Shown here one piece after another: positions 7,195 through 15,425 of a DNA stretch of 64,000 nucleotides. The stretch's first letter is position 1. The number at the start of each line of letters is the position of its first letter. The stretch comes from CAIWHR01 sp963734085. Lineage in GTDB: Bacteria > Pseudomonadota > Gammaproteobacteria > Burkholderiales > Casimicrobiaceae. The stretch lies in NCBI GenBank assembly GCA_963734085.1, contig CAVTFT010000011.1:186001-250000 (forward strand), in the 5' to 3' direction. Both the position numbers and the translations under genes were made by a program. The notes beneath the pieces were generated by a model. It had not been told where the DNA came from. It made no database searches and saw only the letters and a list, made by a program, of their open reading frames with translations.

Positions 7195-8436
7195 CTATTT
7201 CAGCGGGCGCAGATAATTCGCCACGGCGTACTCACCGATCTTCCGGCCCATCTCGGTGCCCACAACGGTCGAAAACCGATAGTGGATTCCCGACCAGACG
7301 CGGGCGTTCGGCGGCTCGTCGATATAGTCCTGCAAACGGGTCCAGCGGTGCGTGACGCCGGGCGCGGTCGGAGTGGATAAGGAGAATTCGGGCAGCGTTC
7401 CCATGCCGAAGACAGCTTGCATCACGGTGCCCGCGGAGCCGGCGATGATGCAATGCGCGCAGGGGTATTCGGGATGCATCGGCGTGGGTCCGAGCGGTTC
7501 CCACGTGGCATCGCGCTCGGTGGCCGGGTTGTTGTCCTCGTCGCCGTTGCGAATCGCGGTGACCGGCCGCCAGAACTCGTAGTGGTACTTGGCGTCGAAC
7601 ACGGCGACCATCGCGTCGGCCGTCGCCATGGCGAGCAGCGCGAACAGCCGGGCATTTTCGTTTACGTCGAGGCCTTTCGCAGCAGAGAGCTGGACCGCCA
7701 ACGGGAAAAATGTGGCCGGGCCGGTGTAGAGCCACAGGCGACCGGTTTCCGTCTGGACGGCGCTGCGTTTGGTGCTGTTCTTGCCGCCGATTTCCTTGAT
7801 CTCGTTGTAATTGTCCGCCCATTCCCGACTGGTCAGAGCGACCGGAGGACCGGGCCGGAACTGCGTCGCGCTCGTCATGACGAACGGCGTGACGCCGCCC
7901 CACATCGAGGCGACGACCGGAGCCGTGGGAACGTAACGTCCAGGACTCGTTCTCGGACGATAGCTGTCGGCTTTCTCGGTGCCGTCGTTCGTCCGCATGA
8001 CGAGGACGCTGTCCGCCACTTTTTCTCCCAGCGCGATTCCCGTGGATTTCGCGGGGCTGTCCGGAATCTGGGCGAGGTACTTCTCGAGCTCTGGGTCGAT
8101 CTTCGCAACAGCATCCGGATGAAGCTTGGACAAGACACGGACAGCCGCAACTGCGGCGGCCGCCTCCTTGGATGCGCCCGGATCCGCGTCGAACTTCGTC
8201 TTGTACGGTTGGTAGCGCGGCGCGATGGCGTTCACGCAATCGAACATCGCGATGTGCACGATCGCCATGTCGCGATACGCCGGTGCGCTGAGGCTATACG
8301 CAGTGACGATCGGGATCGCCTTCTGGTTCCAGTCCGTGATGACGTCGGCGCGGACCGGGCACGCCATTCCCGCAAGTACGAACGCAGCGACGAGCAGCCG
8401 CGGCAATTGAAATGTTCGCGCGCGGATGTGACGCAT
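7195..8436 (-). CDS. Exported vanadium-dependent haloperoxidase-like / PAP2-superfamily protein
   Basis: The 413-aa protein starts with a signal peptide (basic MRHIRAR, then a hydrophobic stretch ending in CPVRADV), so it should be periplasmic or secreted. The C-terminal half has the order of the vanadate or phosphate pocket of this superfamily: FWRPVTAIR, HPEYPCAHC and WSGIHYRFSTVVG. In typical bacterial members the second motif reads HPEYPSGH; here Ser-Gly is replaced by Cys-Ala. The His of the third motif, which binds vanadate in known enzymes, is present. The ATG has a strong GAGGAGG site 7-8 bases upstream. It could be a phosphatase or a haloperoxidase; the sequence does not decide. Confidence 0.85.
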   Translation of the reverse strand: MRHIRARTFQLPRLLVAAFVLAGMACPVRADVITDWNQKAIPIVTAYSLSAPAYRDMAIVHIAMFDCVNAIAPRYQPYKTKFDADPGASKEAAAAVAAVRVLSKLHPDAVAKIDPELEKYLAQIPDSPAKSTGIALGEKVADSVLVMRTNDGTEKADSYRPRTSPGRYVPTAPVVASMWGGVTPFVMTSATQFRPGPPVALTSREWADNYNEIKEIGGKNSTKRSAVQTETGRLWLYTGPATFFPLAVQLSAAKGLDVNENARLFALLAMATADAMVAVFDAKYHYEFWRPVTAIRNGDEDNNPATERDATWEPLGPTPMHPEYPCAHCIIAGSAGTVMQAVFGMGTLPEFSLSTPTAPGVTHRWTRLQDYIDEPPNARVWSGIHYRFSTVVGTEMGRKIGEYAVANYLRPLK

Positions 8437-8653
8437 ATCGGCCTCCTCGATGAAGGAAACGCCGGGGTCACTGAAGGCACAGACGTGCCTCTGGTCTCCT
8501 GGACCTCGATGCGCGTCGCAAAGCTTAATACACCGGCCGCGCAGATGTCGATAGGAATCCGGGCACGCCGAAACCGGTGAATTGTTACGCGCACGGCTTG
8601 GCCCGGGAAAGTCCGCGACGTGCTGCAGCCGTTTGCTGCGGACCCGCGTCCGG

Positions 8654-9910
8654 CTATTTCCTACGCACGAACAGGGTCATCAGCGCGCCAAACGCGGAGA
8701 CCCCTGCGAACACGGCGATCCCGCGATCCCACGCGGCCGCGACATCGCCCGCTGCCCGCCCGACGTCGAGGATCCGGCCGATGAGCGGCTGCAGAATTCC
8801 GGTTCCGAGAAAGATGCCGAGGTTGACGACCGACGTCGCAATCCCCGAGTGCTCGGGGCGATTCACTTCCTTGGCGACGGTCCACGACAGCGTGAAGCCG
8901 GGAATCAGCGCGCCCATCATGAAAAACCATGCGAGCGTCGCCGCGACCGGCCACCTGACGTGCCCGATCCACGGCAGCCACGACAGCGCGTAGAGGAAGG
9001 CATAGACGCGCATCACGCCGCGCCGGCTGCCGACGCGGTCGGAGACGACGCCGACAACGATCGCGCCGAAGGCGACGCCGAGCAGCAACAGGCTCGCGTG
9101 CTGCGCGGCAGTGACACGTGACAATCCATACGTTTCGACGAGATACGGCACCGCCCAAAGACCCGCGAATGCGAGATAGCTGCCGCCGATTCCGACGTTG
9201 ACGAAAAAAGGCGGCCACGTGGCGGGATTCACGAGCACGCGCCGAAGCGCGCGGAGCCAATGCGCCGGCACGTCCGCATTCGGAAGCGCCGGCGCATGCA
9301 CCGGCGCAAAGCCCATCTGCTCGGGCCGATCGCGAACCTTCCACCACGTCGCCACGCCGAGCAGAATCGACAATCCCGCCAACGCGACGAACACGACGCG
9401 CCACGACGTCTGCGTGACCAACCACGCGAGCGGCGCTCCGGCGATGACCGCGCCGAGATTGCCCGCGAACATCGTGACGCCATTGAGCGTGGCGAAGCGG
9501 TTGGCGGGAAACCAGACGGCGCTCAACTTGAGAATCGCGATGAACGCGACTGCGACACCGACGCCGACCAGCGTGCGGCCGGCCGCCGCGATTTCCCACG
9601 TCGATGCGAGCGCGAACGCGAGCGAGCCCGCGCCGGCGATCAATGAGCCGGTCGAGAGGATCCGCCGCGGACCCAGCGTGTCGGCGAGCACCCCGACGGG
9701 AATCTGCAACAGCGTGTAGACGTAGAAATAGGTCGCCGCCAGCGTGCCCAGCACCGCGCCGTTGATCGCGAACGCCTGGGTGAGTTCGCCGGCGATCGCC
9801 GCCGGTGCGGTACGATGGAAGAACGAAAGAACGAAGCTCGCGAGCGCGATGCCGAAAACGAGGCGGCGGGCCTTGATGAAACGTGCGTCGTTCACGCCTG
9901 TCGTCGGCAT
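8654..9910 (-). CDS. Major facilitator superfamily transporter
   Basis: The 418-aa protein has about 12 hydrophobic helices and the MFS loop motif between helices 2 and 3 (GVLADTLGPRR). The repeat GVVSDRVGSRRG lies in the second half, as expected from the internal duplication. No substrate motif is recognisable; the closest general type is organic-anion or sugar-phosphate/nitrate-like permeases. The ATG at 9910 is chosen because MPTTGVNDARFIKARR gives a short cytoplasmic N-terminus before helix 1. Longer starts up to 10006 would run into ubiD. It diverges from ubiD with 95 bases between starts. The 217 bases between its stop and the haloperoxidase-like gene hold no clear gene. Confidence 0.85.
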   Translation of the reverse strand: MPTTGVNDARFIKARRLVFGIALASFVLSFFHRTAPAAIAGELTQAFAINGAVLGTLAATYFYVYTLLQIPVGVLADTLGPRRILSTGSLIAGAGSLAFALASTWEIAAAGRTLVGVGVAVAFIAILKLSAVWFPANRFATLNGVTMFAGNLGAVIAGAPLAWLVTQTSWRVVFVALAGLSILLGVATWWKVRDRPEQMGFAPVHAPALPNADVPAHWLRALRRVLVNPATWPPFFVNVGIGGSYLAFAGLWAVPYLVETYGLSRVTAAQHASLLLLGVAFGAIVVGVVSDRVGSRRGVMRVYAFLYALSWLPWIGHVRWPVAATLAWFFMMGALIPGFTLSWTVAKEVNRPEHSGIATSVVNLGIFLGTGILQPLIGRILDVGRAAGDVAAAWDRGIAVFAGVSAFGALMTLFVRRK

Positions 9911-10005
9911 TCCGCATTGTACCGGCGCCATCTGCGGTGGCCGCAGCCCGGTTTGGTACCATGACCGCGCGAGATTGCCAGACGACGCAGTCTCGCGTCT
10001 TTCCA

Positions 10006-11493
10006 ATGAAATACTCCGACCTCCGCGACTTCCTCGCCCAGCTCGAGCGTCAGGGCGAGCTCAAACGCATCCGCGCCGAGGTCGATCCGAAACTCGAGAT
10101 GACCGAGATCTGCGACCGCGTGCTCAAGTCAAGCGGGCCGGCGCTACTCTTCGAGAAACCGAAGGGTCACACGATCCCGGTGCTCGGCAATCTTTTCGGC
10201 ACGCCATGGCGCGTCGCGATGGGGATGGGCGAAGACTCGGTCGACGCGCTGCGCGAAATTGGCAAGCTGCTCGCGTTCCTGAAGGAGCCCGAGCCGCCGA
10301 AGGGACTGAAGGACGCGTGGCAGAACACGCGGCCGGTGTTCCTGCAGGTGATGCACATGACGCCCAAGGAGCGTGGCTCGGCGCCCTGCCAGGAAATCGT
10401 GTGGGAGGGTGACGACGTCGATCTCGCGCGACTACCGGTGCAGACCTGCTGGCCGGACGACGTCGCGCCGCTGATCACATGGGGGCTCACGGTGACGCGC
10501 GGTCCGCACAAGGCGCGGCAGAACCTCGGGATCTACCGGCAGCAGGTGATTGCGCGCAACAAGGTGATCATGCGCTGGCTCGCCCACCGCGGCGGTGCGC
10601 TGGACTTTCGCGATCACGCGCTGCAGACACCGGGCACGGCGTTTCCGGTCGCCGTCGCGCTCGGCGCCGATCCGGCGACGATCCTCGGCGCGGTGACGCC
10701 GGTGCCGGATACATTGTCCGAATATCAATTCGCCGGGCTGCTGCGCGGATCGCGCACCGAGATCGTCAAGTGCGTCACACACGACCTCCGCGTGCCGGCG
10801 TCGGCCGAAATCGTGCTCGAAGGGTTCCTGCGTCCGGACGCGAACGATCCGTCCGGCTACGAGACCGCGCTCGAAGGTCCGTTCGGCGATCACACCGGCT
10901 ATTACAACGAGGTCGAGCGCTTTCCGGTGTTCACGATCGAGCGGATCACGATGCGCCGCGACCCGATCTATCACTCGACCTACACGGGCAAGCCGCCCGA
11001 CGAGCCTTCGGTGCTGGGCGTCGCGCTGAACGAGGTCTTCGTGCCGCTCCTGCAGAAGCAGTTTCCGGAAATCGCCGACTTCTATCTGCCGCCCGAAGGC
11101 TGCAGCTACCGGATCGCCGTCGTGGCGCTCAAGAAACAGTACGCCGGCCACGCGAAGCGCGTGATGTTCGGCGTCTGGAGCTTCCTGCGCCAGTTCATGT
11201 ATACGAAGATCATCGTGGTCACCGACGACGACGTGAACATCCGCGACTGGAAGGACGTGATCTGGGCGCTCACGACGCGCGTCGATCCCGCGCGCGACAC
11301 GCTGATCGTTGAATCGACCCCCATCGACTATCTCGACTTCGCCTCGCCGGTAGCGGGGCTCGGCAGCAAGATGGGGATCGATGCGACGAACAAGTGGCCC
11401 GGCGAAACCGTGCGCACGTGGGGCCGGACGATCGCGATGGACCCGGCGGTGAAGGCGCGCGTCGACGCGCTGTGGAACGACCTCGGCGTCTAG
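10006..11493 (+). CDS. ubiD: 4-hydroxy-3-polyprenylbenzoate decarboxylase
   Basis: UbiD decarboxylates 3-polyprenyl-4-hydroxybenzoate in ubiquinone synthesis with prenylated FMN, which is supplied by UbiX (not in this window). The 495-aa length matches the E. coli enzyme (497). Recognisable blocks are MKYSDLRDFLAQLE at the start, WPEDxAPLITWGL-like sequence near 145, NLGIYRQQ near 175 and EGPFGDHTGYY near 290, which includes the conserved Glu and metal-site region. The ATG at 10006 gives the canonical N-terminus; upstream in-frame codons overlap the divergent MFS gene. Its TAG stop at 11491-11493 shares the palindrome CTAG with the stop of the convergent yqjK-like gene. Confidence 0.95.
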   Translation: MKYSDLRDFLAQLERQGELKRIRAEVDPKLEMTEICDRVLKSSGPALLFEKPKGHTIPVLGNLFGTPWRVAMGMGEDSVDALREIGKLLAFLKEPEPPKGLKDAWQNTRPVFLQVMHMTPKERGSAPCQEIVWEGDDVDLARLPVQTCWPDDVAPLITWGLTVTRGPHKARQNLGIYRQQVIARNKVIMRWLAHRGGALDFRDHALQTPGTAFPVAVALGADPATILGAVTPVPDTLSEYQFAGLLRGSRTEIVKCVTHDLRVPASAEIVLEGFLRPDANDPSGYETALEGPFGDHTGYYNEVERFPVFTIERITMRRDPIYHSTYTGKPPDEPSVLGVALNEVFVPLLQKQFPEIADFYLPPEGCSYRIAVVALKKQYAGHAKRVMFGVWSFLRQFMYTKIIVVTDDDVNIRDWKDVIWALTTRVDPARDTLIVESTPIDYLDFASPVAGLGSKMGIDATNKWPGETVRTWGRTIAMDPAVKARVDALWNDLGV

Positions 11494-11768
11494 CGGCGCC
11501 AGTTCTGCACGACGCGTAGCGCGAACAAACCGATCGACGCGAAGCGCAGGAAGCGCGCGAGCCGTCGAAAGCCCAGCAGCGGCCCGGCGACGGCGACGAG
11601 CATCGCGGCGGTCGGTCGCAGCCGCCCAACGCGCCCGGCGCTGGGCGGAGGCATGACGATTGCCTTGATCTCGTGCACGGCCAGCGTGATCCGCGCGCGG
11701 TCGAGCGCCGCGCGCGCGGCGAGCAGCGCCTTGCGATCCTCGCGTGCGGCGCGGCTGGCGGTGGTCAT
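11490..11768 (-). CDS. Small YqjK-like protein
   Basis: A 92-aa basic protein that follows the YqjE-like gene after 13 bases. In enterobacteria the order is yqjD-yqjE-yqjK, and position, size and the Arg/Ala-rich make-up fit YqjK. It has an amphipathic N-terminal half and a hydrophobic stretch near 52-66 (TAAMLVAVAGPLLGF). The family has no known activity. The ATG at 11768 is clear. Its stop codon overlaps the ubiD stop on the other strand. Identity to YqjK is inferred mostly from context. Confidence 0.65.
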   Translation of the reverse strand: MTTASRAAREDRKALLAARAALDRARITLAVHEIKAIVMPPPSAGRVGRLRPTAAMLVAVAGPLLGFRRLARFLRFASIGLFALRVVQNWRR

Positions 11769-11781
11769 CGATCAGCCCGGT

Positions 11782-12183
11782 TCACTTGTCCGCTCCGCCA
11801 CGCAACTGCTCGGACAGCCATTGCCGGTCGCGCTCGAGCTCGGCGAGCGTGACCGCGAACGGCCGCGGCGCGGTGCGCTTATTGAAGTCGAGGCGCCACA
11901 GCGCACCCGCACCGATCAGCAGGTAGAGGATCGTCACGCCGGCAAGCGCGGCGAGCCGGTATCTGTCCCAGAAATAGGCGACGACGAACGCGGAGGCCGC
12001 GAACAGCGCGAATGCGAACGCAACGGCGGCGACGCCGATGAGCAGCAGCTGATCCTTCCGGCGCTCATGCTCCTCGGCGAATTCCAGCGACGCGAGCTCG
12101 ACCCGCGTGCGCACGAGCTCGAGCGACGATGCGCCCAGGCGCGCGAGCGCGCCGGAGAGACCGCCGGAAGGAGCGCCGCTCAC
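11782..12183 (-). CDS. YqjE-like phage-holin-superfamily membrane protein
   Basis: The 133-aa protein has two adjacent membrane helices (about 48-70 and 78-98) flanked by a charged N-terminal amphipathic region (SLELVRTRVELASLEFAEEHERRKDQ) and a basic C-terminal tail. This matches YqjE of the holin superfamily, found beside YqjD in many proteobacteria. The proposed start is GTG at 12183, 14 bases after the yqjD-like stop; it has no good Shine-Dalgarno sequence, so translation may depend on the upstream gene. A longer in-frame start exists but would overlap the yqjD-like gene by 67 bases and adds an Arg-rich stretch without family character. Confidence 0.75.
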   Translation of the reverse strand: MSGAPSGGLSGALARLGASSLELVRTRVELASLEFAEEHERRKDQLLLIGVAAVAFAFALFAASAFVVAYFWDRYRLAALAGVTILYLLIGAGALWRLDFNKRTAPRPFAVTLAELERDRQWLSEQLRGGADK

Positions 12184-12197
12184 GCGAGGAGGTAGCG

Positions 12198-12509
12198 CTA
12201 GCGACGGTTGATCAGCAAGCCGGCGGCCAGGCCGACGGCGGCGGCGATGCCGATCGCCTGCCACGGATGGTCGTGCACGTAGTCGTCCGTGGCGCGGGCG
12301 GCTTCCTTGGCCCGATCGACGGCTTCGCCCTGCAGCTCCTGCAGCCGCAGCTTGGCGGTGAGGAGCTTCCCCTCGACCTGCGAGCGCAGATCGCGGGCCT
12401 TTTCGCCGGTCTCGGTCGCCGCAGCCTTGAGCAGCGCCTCGGCCTCGGAAAGTACATTGGTGAAATCGTCGATGATGGATTGGCGGGGACTATCGCTTTG
12501 GGCGGACAT
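12198..12509 (-). CDS. YqjD/ElaB family membrane-anchored protein (DUF883)
   Basis: The 103-aa protein has a long amphipathic helix or coiled coil (about 12-75) followed by the family's C-terminal anchor with DDYVHDHPWQAIGIAAAVGLAAGLLINRR-like features: the HPWQ turn and a hydrophobic helix ending in two Arg. YqjD and ElaB of E. coli are inner-membrane-anchored, ribosome-associated stationary-phase proteins. The ATG at 12509 has AAGGAG 7-8 bases upstream and is preferred over the TTG at 12530. It leads the yqjDEK-like operon. A TATAAT box on this strand lies at 12573-12578. Confidence 0.85.
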   Translation of the reverse strand: MSAQSDSPRQSIIDDFTNVLSEAEALLKAAATETGEKARDLRSQVEGKLLTAKLRLQELQGEAVDRAKEAARATDDYVHDHPWQAIGIAAAVGLAAGLLINRR

Positions 12510-12572
12510 GACGGACTCCTTTGGAGACAACGGAGGAAGAGGGCGGCGTTCGCGAACGCGCCTTCACGGGCC

Positions 12573-12578
12573 ATTATA
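12573..12578 (-). promoter_or_regulatory. Candidate -10 box for the yqjDEK-like operon
   Basis: The minus strand reads TATAAT here, a perfect -10 hexamer in otherwise very GC-rich DNA, 64 bases before the yqjD-like ATG. No good -35 hexamer is seen 16-18 bases upstream, so an activator or a stationary-phase sigma factor may be involved. Confidence 0.45.
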
Positions 12579-12788
12579 TGACCAGGCAGCGTAAACGGGC
12601 GCAGCCGACCGCTTGCCGGCGCCGCATGTGCCGGCCCGAGTGTTTCGGGCGGCGGCGACGGGTTCGCACGACTCGGCGCCGCGGTTCATGTTCACCGGCG
12701 GGAAGTGTAACCTTGCCGCGTGGCGGCGTTACGGGCCGCTCGAGCCGGTACGCCGCGAACCCCGTTCGACCCTCGGAGGACAATCGCG

Positions 12789-13262
12789 ATGACGACGCTG
12801 AAGCTGCCTGCGATCGACCCGGCCACGGTGCCGGAGCATCGCGGCTCCGGTTATCCCGAGCCGTTTCGCTCGCGGATGGGCGACCGTGTCAAGCGACGGT
12901 TGGGCGAAGCCTGCGGGCTCACGCGGTTCGGCGTCAATCTGGTCACGCTGGGCCCCGGCGGGCAATCGGCGCTGCGTCACTGGCATACGCTGGAGGACGA
13001 ATTCGTCTACGTGCTTTCGGGGGAAGTCGTCCTGGTCACCGATGGCGGCGAGCAATTGCTCTCGCCCGGAATGTGCGCCGGCTATCCCGCAGGCAGCACG
13101 GACGCGCATCATTTCGTCAATCGCAGCCGCGAAGCGGCCGTCTATCTCGAGATCGGCAACCGGACGCCCGGCGACACGGCGTTCTATCCCGACGACGACC
13201 TCATGTGGGGCGAGGACGACAAGGGCGAGTTCGCGGCGCACAAGGATGGACGACGGTATTGA
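12789..13262 (+). CDS. Cupin-domain protein
   Basis: The 157-aa single-domain cupin has motif 1 in the form HWHTLEDEFVYVLSGE (residues about 65-80: two His and one Glu as metal ligands) and motif 2 around AGYPAGSTDAHHF (about 102-115). Such small cupins can be isomerases, dioxygenases or sugar-binding sensors; nothing here selects one. The ATG at 12789 has GGAGGACA 7-8 bases upstream. It is followed after 143 bases by a small membrane protein on the same strand. The 258 bases upstream hold no gene and contain the divergent promoter of the yqjD-like gene. Confidence 0.85.
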   Translation: MTTLKLPAIDPATVPEHRGSGYPEPFRSRMGDRVKRRLGEACGLTRFGVNLVTLGPGGQSALRHWHTLEDEFVYVLSGEVVLVTDGGEQLLSPGMCAGYPAGSTDAHHFVNRSREAAVYLEIGNRTPGDTAFYPDDDLMWGEDDKGEFAAHKDGRRY

Positions 13263-13405
13263 GCATACGGACCGTCGCCCCGTTCGCCGTGCTGGGGCCC
13301 GATTTCAGCCGTTCGTCCGTGGAGGCGTTGACGTTCCACGTTGCGACCCCCAGATTACAATATGCGCCGCGAACGCGTGGCGTCCTGACCGAGGAGGCTC
13401 GAACC

Positions 13406-13825
13406 ATGGCTGAGATCCCTGTCCCGAGCGTTGGTGTTGCCGGCAATCCTCCTGTCGGCGCCGCGACGCTCGCCTATGCGCTTTTCGGCGTCGCTGGCGT
13501 CATTGCGATCGTGCATTCGGGCTTTCCACCCATCGCTCCGCTCTTCGGGCTCGTCGGGATCGCCGCGGTCATCGTCTGCTACGTCAAGCGCGATGAGGCG
13601 CAAGGCACGTGGATAGCGTCGCACCTGCGGTGGCTTGTCCGCACGTTCTGGTATTCGCTGCTGTGGACGGTCATCGGCTGGATCATCTTTGCCGTGCTGC
13701 TGATCGTTCTGATCGGTCCGATCATCGCGATCTGCATCTGGGGTATCACCGCGATCTGGATCCTCTACCGCGTCATCCGCGGCTATCTGCTGTTCAAGGA
13801 CAGCCAGACGGTGCCGGCAATGTGA
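13406..13825 (+). CDS. DUF4870-like small membrane protein
   Basis: The 139-aa protein has three hydrophobic segments (about 20-42, 46-60, 85-125) with the soluble turn KRDEAQGTWIASHLRW between the second and third. This hydrophilic ...GTWIxSHxRW... signature followed by a long hydrophobic helix pair is the DUF4870 pattern, a family of small predicted membrane proteins of unknown role. The start ATG at 13406 has GAGGAGG 8 bases upstream. It converges with dacB, whose stop is 39 bases away. Confidence 0.75.
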   Translation: MAEIPVPSVGVAGNPPVGAATLAYALFGVAGVIAIVHSGFPPIAPLFGLVGIAAVIVCYVKRDEAQGTWIASHLRWLVRTFWYSLLWTVIGWIIFAVLLIVLIGPIIAICIWGITAIWILYRVIRGYLLFKDSQTVPAM

Positions 13826-13864
13826 CGCGCCGACGGTCGTTCGTCGCGACCGCGGCAGCCGTCG

Positions 13865-15322
13865 TCAGTGGTGTGGCGGGGTTTTCCCCCATGTCGCCCC
13901 GTTGCGGTAGATCCACTGCACGAGAAAATCCAGCGCGCCCTGCGCGTGCGCCGCGGCGGGCCCGTTGACGATCGCCGCCAGCGCATAGCGCCGCCCGTCG
14001 GTGTCGATCACGTAGCCGGCGACGGCGCGCACACCCTCGAGTGTCCCGGTCTTCAGGAGCGCTTGTCCCGCCACGCTGCCGTTCTGGAACCGTCGTTCGA
14101 CGGTGCCATCCATCGCCGCCACGGCAAGCGAGGTCGCGAACTCGTCGCGCACGGGGCTCGCATCGGCGGCGAGCAACAGCCGCGCTAGGCTGCCCGCGCT
14201 GATCCGCTCGACGCGCGACAATCCGGAGCCGTTGTCGAGCACGAGCTCCGGCATCCGGAGCTTGCGCGCGGCGAGCCAGCGCCGCACCGCTGCGGTTGCG
14301 CGCGCCGTCGTTGCCGGCGGGGCCGCGCCGACGGTTGCGAGGGTCAGGAATATCTGCCGTGCCATCACGTTGTTCGAGAGCTTGTTCACGTCGCGCACGA
14401 TGTCGTAGAGCGGCGGCGACTCGAGGGTCGCGAACGGTGCGCTTCCCTTCGGCGCCGCTCCGCTCTTCCAGCCGCCGGCGAACCTGCCGCCCGCGTCGCG
14501 GAAATAGAGACTGAACATCGCATGGACGTAGCTCGGATGATCGAGCAGCGAAACCCACCACTCGCGCTCGCCGCACGCGACCGGATAACGACCGCCGAAC
14601 GTGGCTTCGGCGCTCGCCCCGCGGTCGACGAACGCCGCACCGATCGTCGCGCGCCAGTCGTTGCAGTCACCGCCGCCGAGCAGCGGCGCGGCGCCGACCG
14701 CGACGGTCGGGAGCGCCGGTACGACAGTGAGCTGCGTCGATTCGCCGTTGGCGTCCGGCGCGAATGCAAACTTGACCGACTTGAAATTGACGAGCAGCGC
14801 GTCCGGTCCGACGTTGTAGGGCTTCAGCGGCTCGCCATCGAACGCGCCCGGATCATGCGCCACCGGCGCGAAGAACGACCGGTCGAGGACGAGATCGCCG
14901 TCGATGGCGGTGAGCCCAGCGTCGCGAAGCCCCCGCATGAACGCCTGCCATTGCTCGATGGTGATCTTCGGGTCGCCATGGCCCTTGAGCACGAGGTCGC
15001 CGTGCAGCACGCCGTTCTCGAGCGGACTGGTGACGTAGGCATCGGTCTTCCATCGGTACTCGGGCCCCAGCAACTCGAGCGCCGCGAACGTCGTGACGAG
15101 CTTCATCACCGAGGCGGGATTCATCGGCCGGCCCGCGTTGTGTGCGATCAACCGGTGCGGCTGCTGCACTTCCTGCACGACGACGGCGACAGCGCCGGCG
15201 GGCACGCCCGCATCGCGGAACGCGCGCGCAACCGGCTGGGGCATTGCGGCCGCTGCGAAACCGGCGGTGGTTGCGGCGATCCAGACGGCGGCGAGCGTCG
15301 CAGCGATGCGGAGGCTTCTCAT
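13865..15322 (-). CDS. dacB: D-alanyl-D-alanine carboxypeptidase/endopeptidase (PBP4 type)
   Basis: DacB trims or cleaves peptidoglycan cross-links in the periplasm. The 485-aa precursor begins with a signal peptide (MRSLRIAATLAAVW... ending near AAA-MPQP). The three penicillin-binding motifs are present: S71-V-M-K74 (SxxK with the catalytic Ser), S316-N-N318 (SxN) and K424-T-G (KTG). The long insert between SxxK and SxN is typical of class C PBPs. The ATG at 15322 is chosen because it begins the signal peptide; the upstream open frame is Arg-rich filler. It lies 103 bases after bioA on the same strand and may be read from the bioA promoter. Confidence 0.95.
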   Translation of the reverse strand: MRSLRIAATLAAVWIAATTAGFAAAAMPQPVARAFRDAGVPAGAVAVVVQEVQQPHRLIAHNAGRPMNPASVMKLVTTFAALELLGPEYRWKTDAYVTSPLENGVLHGDLVLKGHGDPKITIEQWQAFMRGLRDAGLTAIDGDLVLDRSFFAPVAHDPGAFDGEPLKPYNVGPDALLVNFKSVKFAFAPDANGESTQLTVVPALPTVAVGAAPLLGGGDCNDWRATIGAAFVDRGASAEATFGGRYPVACGEREWWVSLLDHPSYVHAMFSLYFRDAGGRFAGGWKSGAAPKGSAPFATLESPPLYDIVRDVNKLSNNVMARQIFLTLATVGAAPPATTARATAAVRRWLAARKLRMPELVLDNGSGLSRVERISAGSLARLLLAADASPVRDEFATSLAVAAMDGTVERRFQNGSVAGQALLKTGTLEGVRAVAGYVIDTDGRRYALAAIVNGPAAAHAQGALDFLVQWIYRNGATWGKTPPHH

Positions 15323-15425
15323 GCCTCGGCCTCCGCACCGGCTTCGGTTCTCAGTGCGCCGAAATGTCGGCCTCCCGCAATCGCTCGCGGACGCGCCCTT
15401 CGGGCCTGGGCTTCGCCCCGCTCGC

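Noticed and set aside
5467..7380. 637-codon plus-strand frame over fhs
   Set aside because: Low-complexity Arg-rich reading of fhs in another frame; fhs itself is certain.
12521..13405. Upstream extension of the DUF4870-like frame
   Set aside because: It runs through the cupin gene in another frame; the ATG at 13406 has a strong ribosome-binding site.
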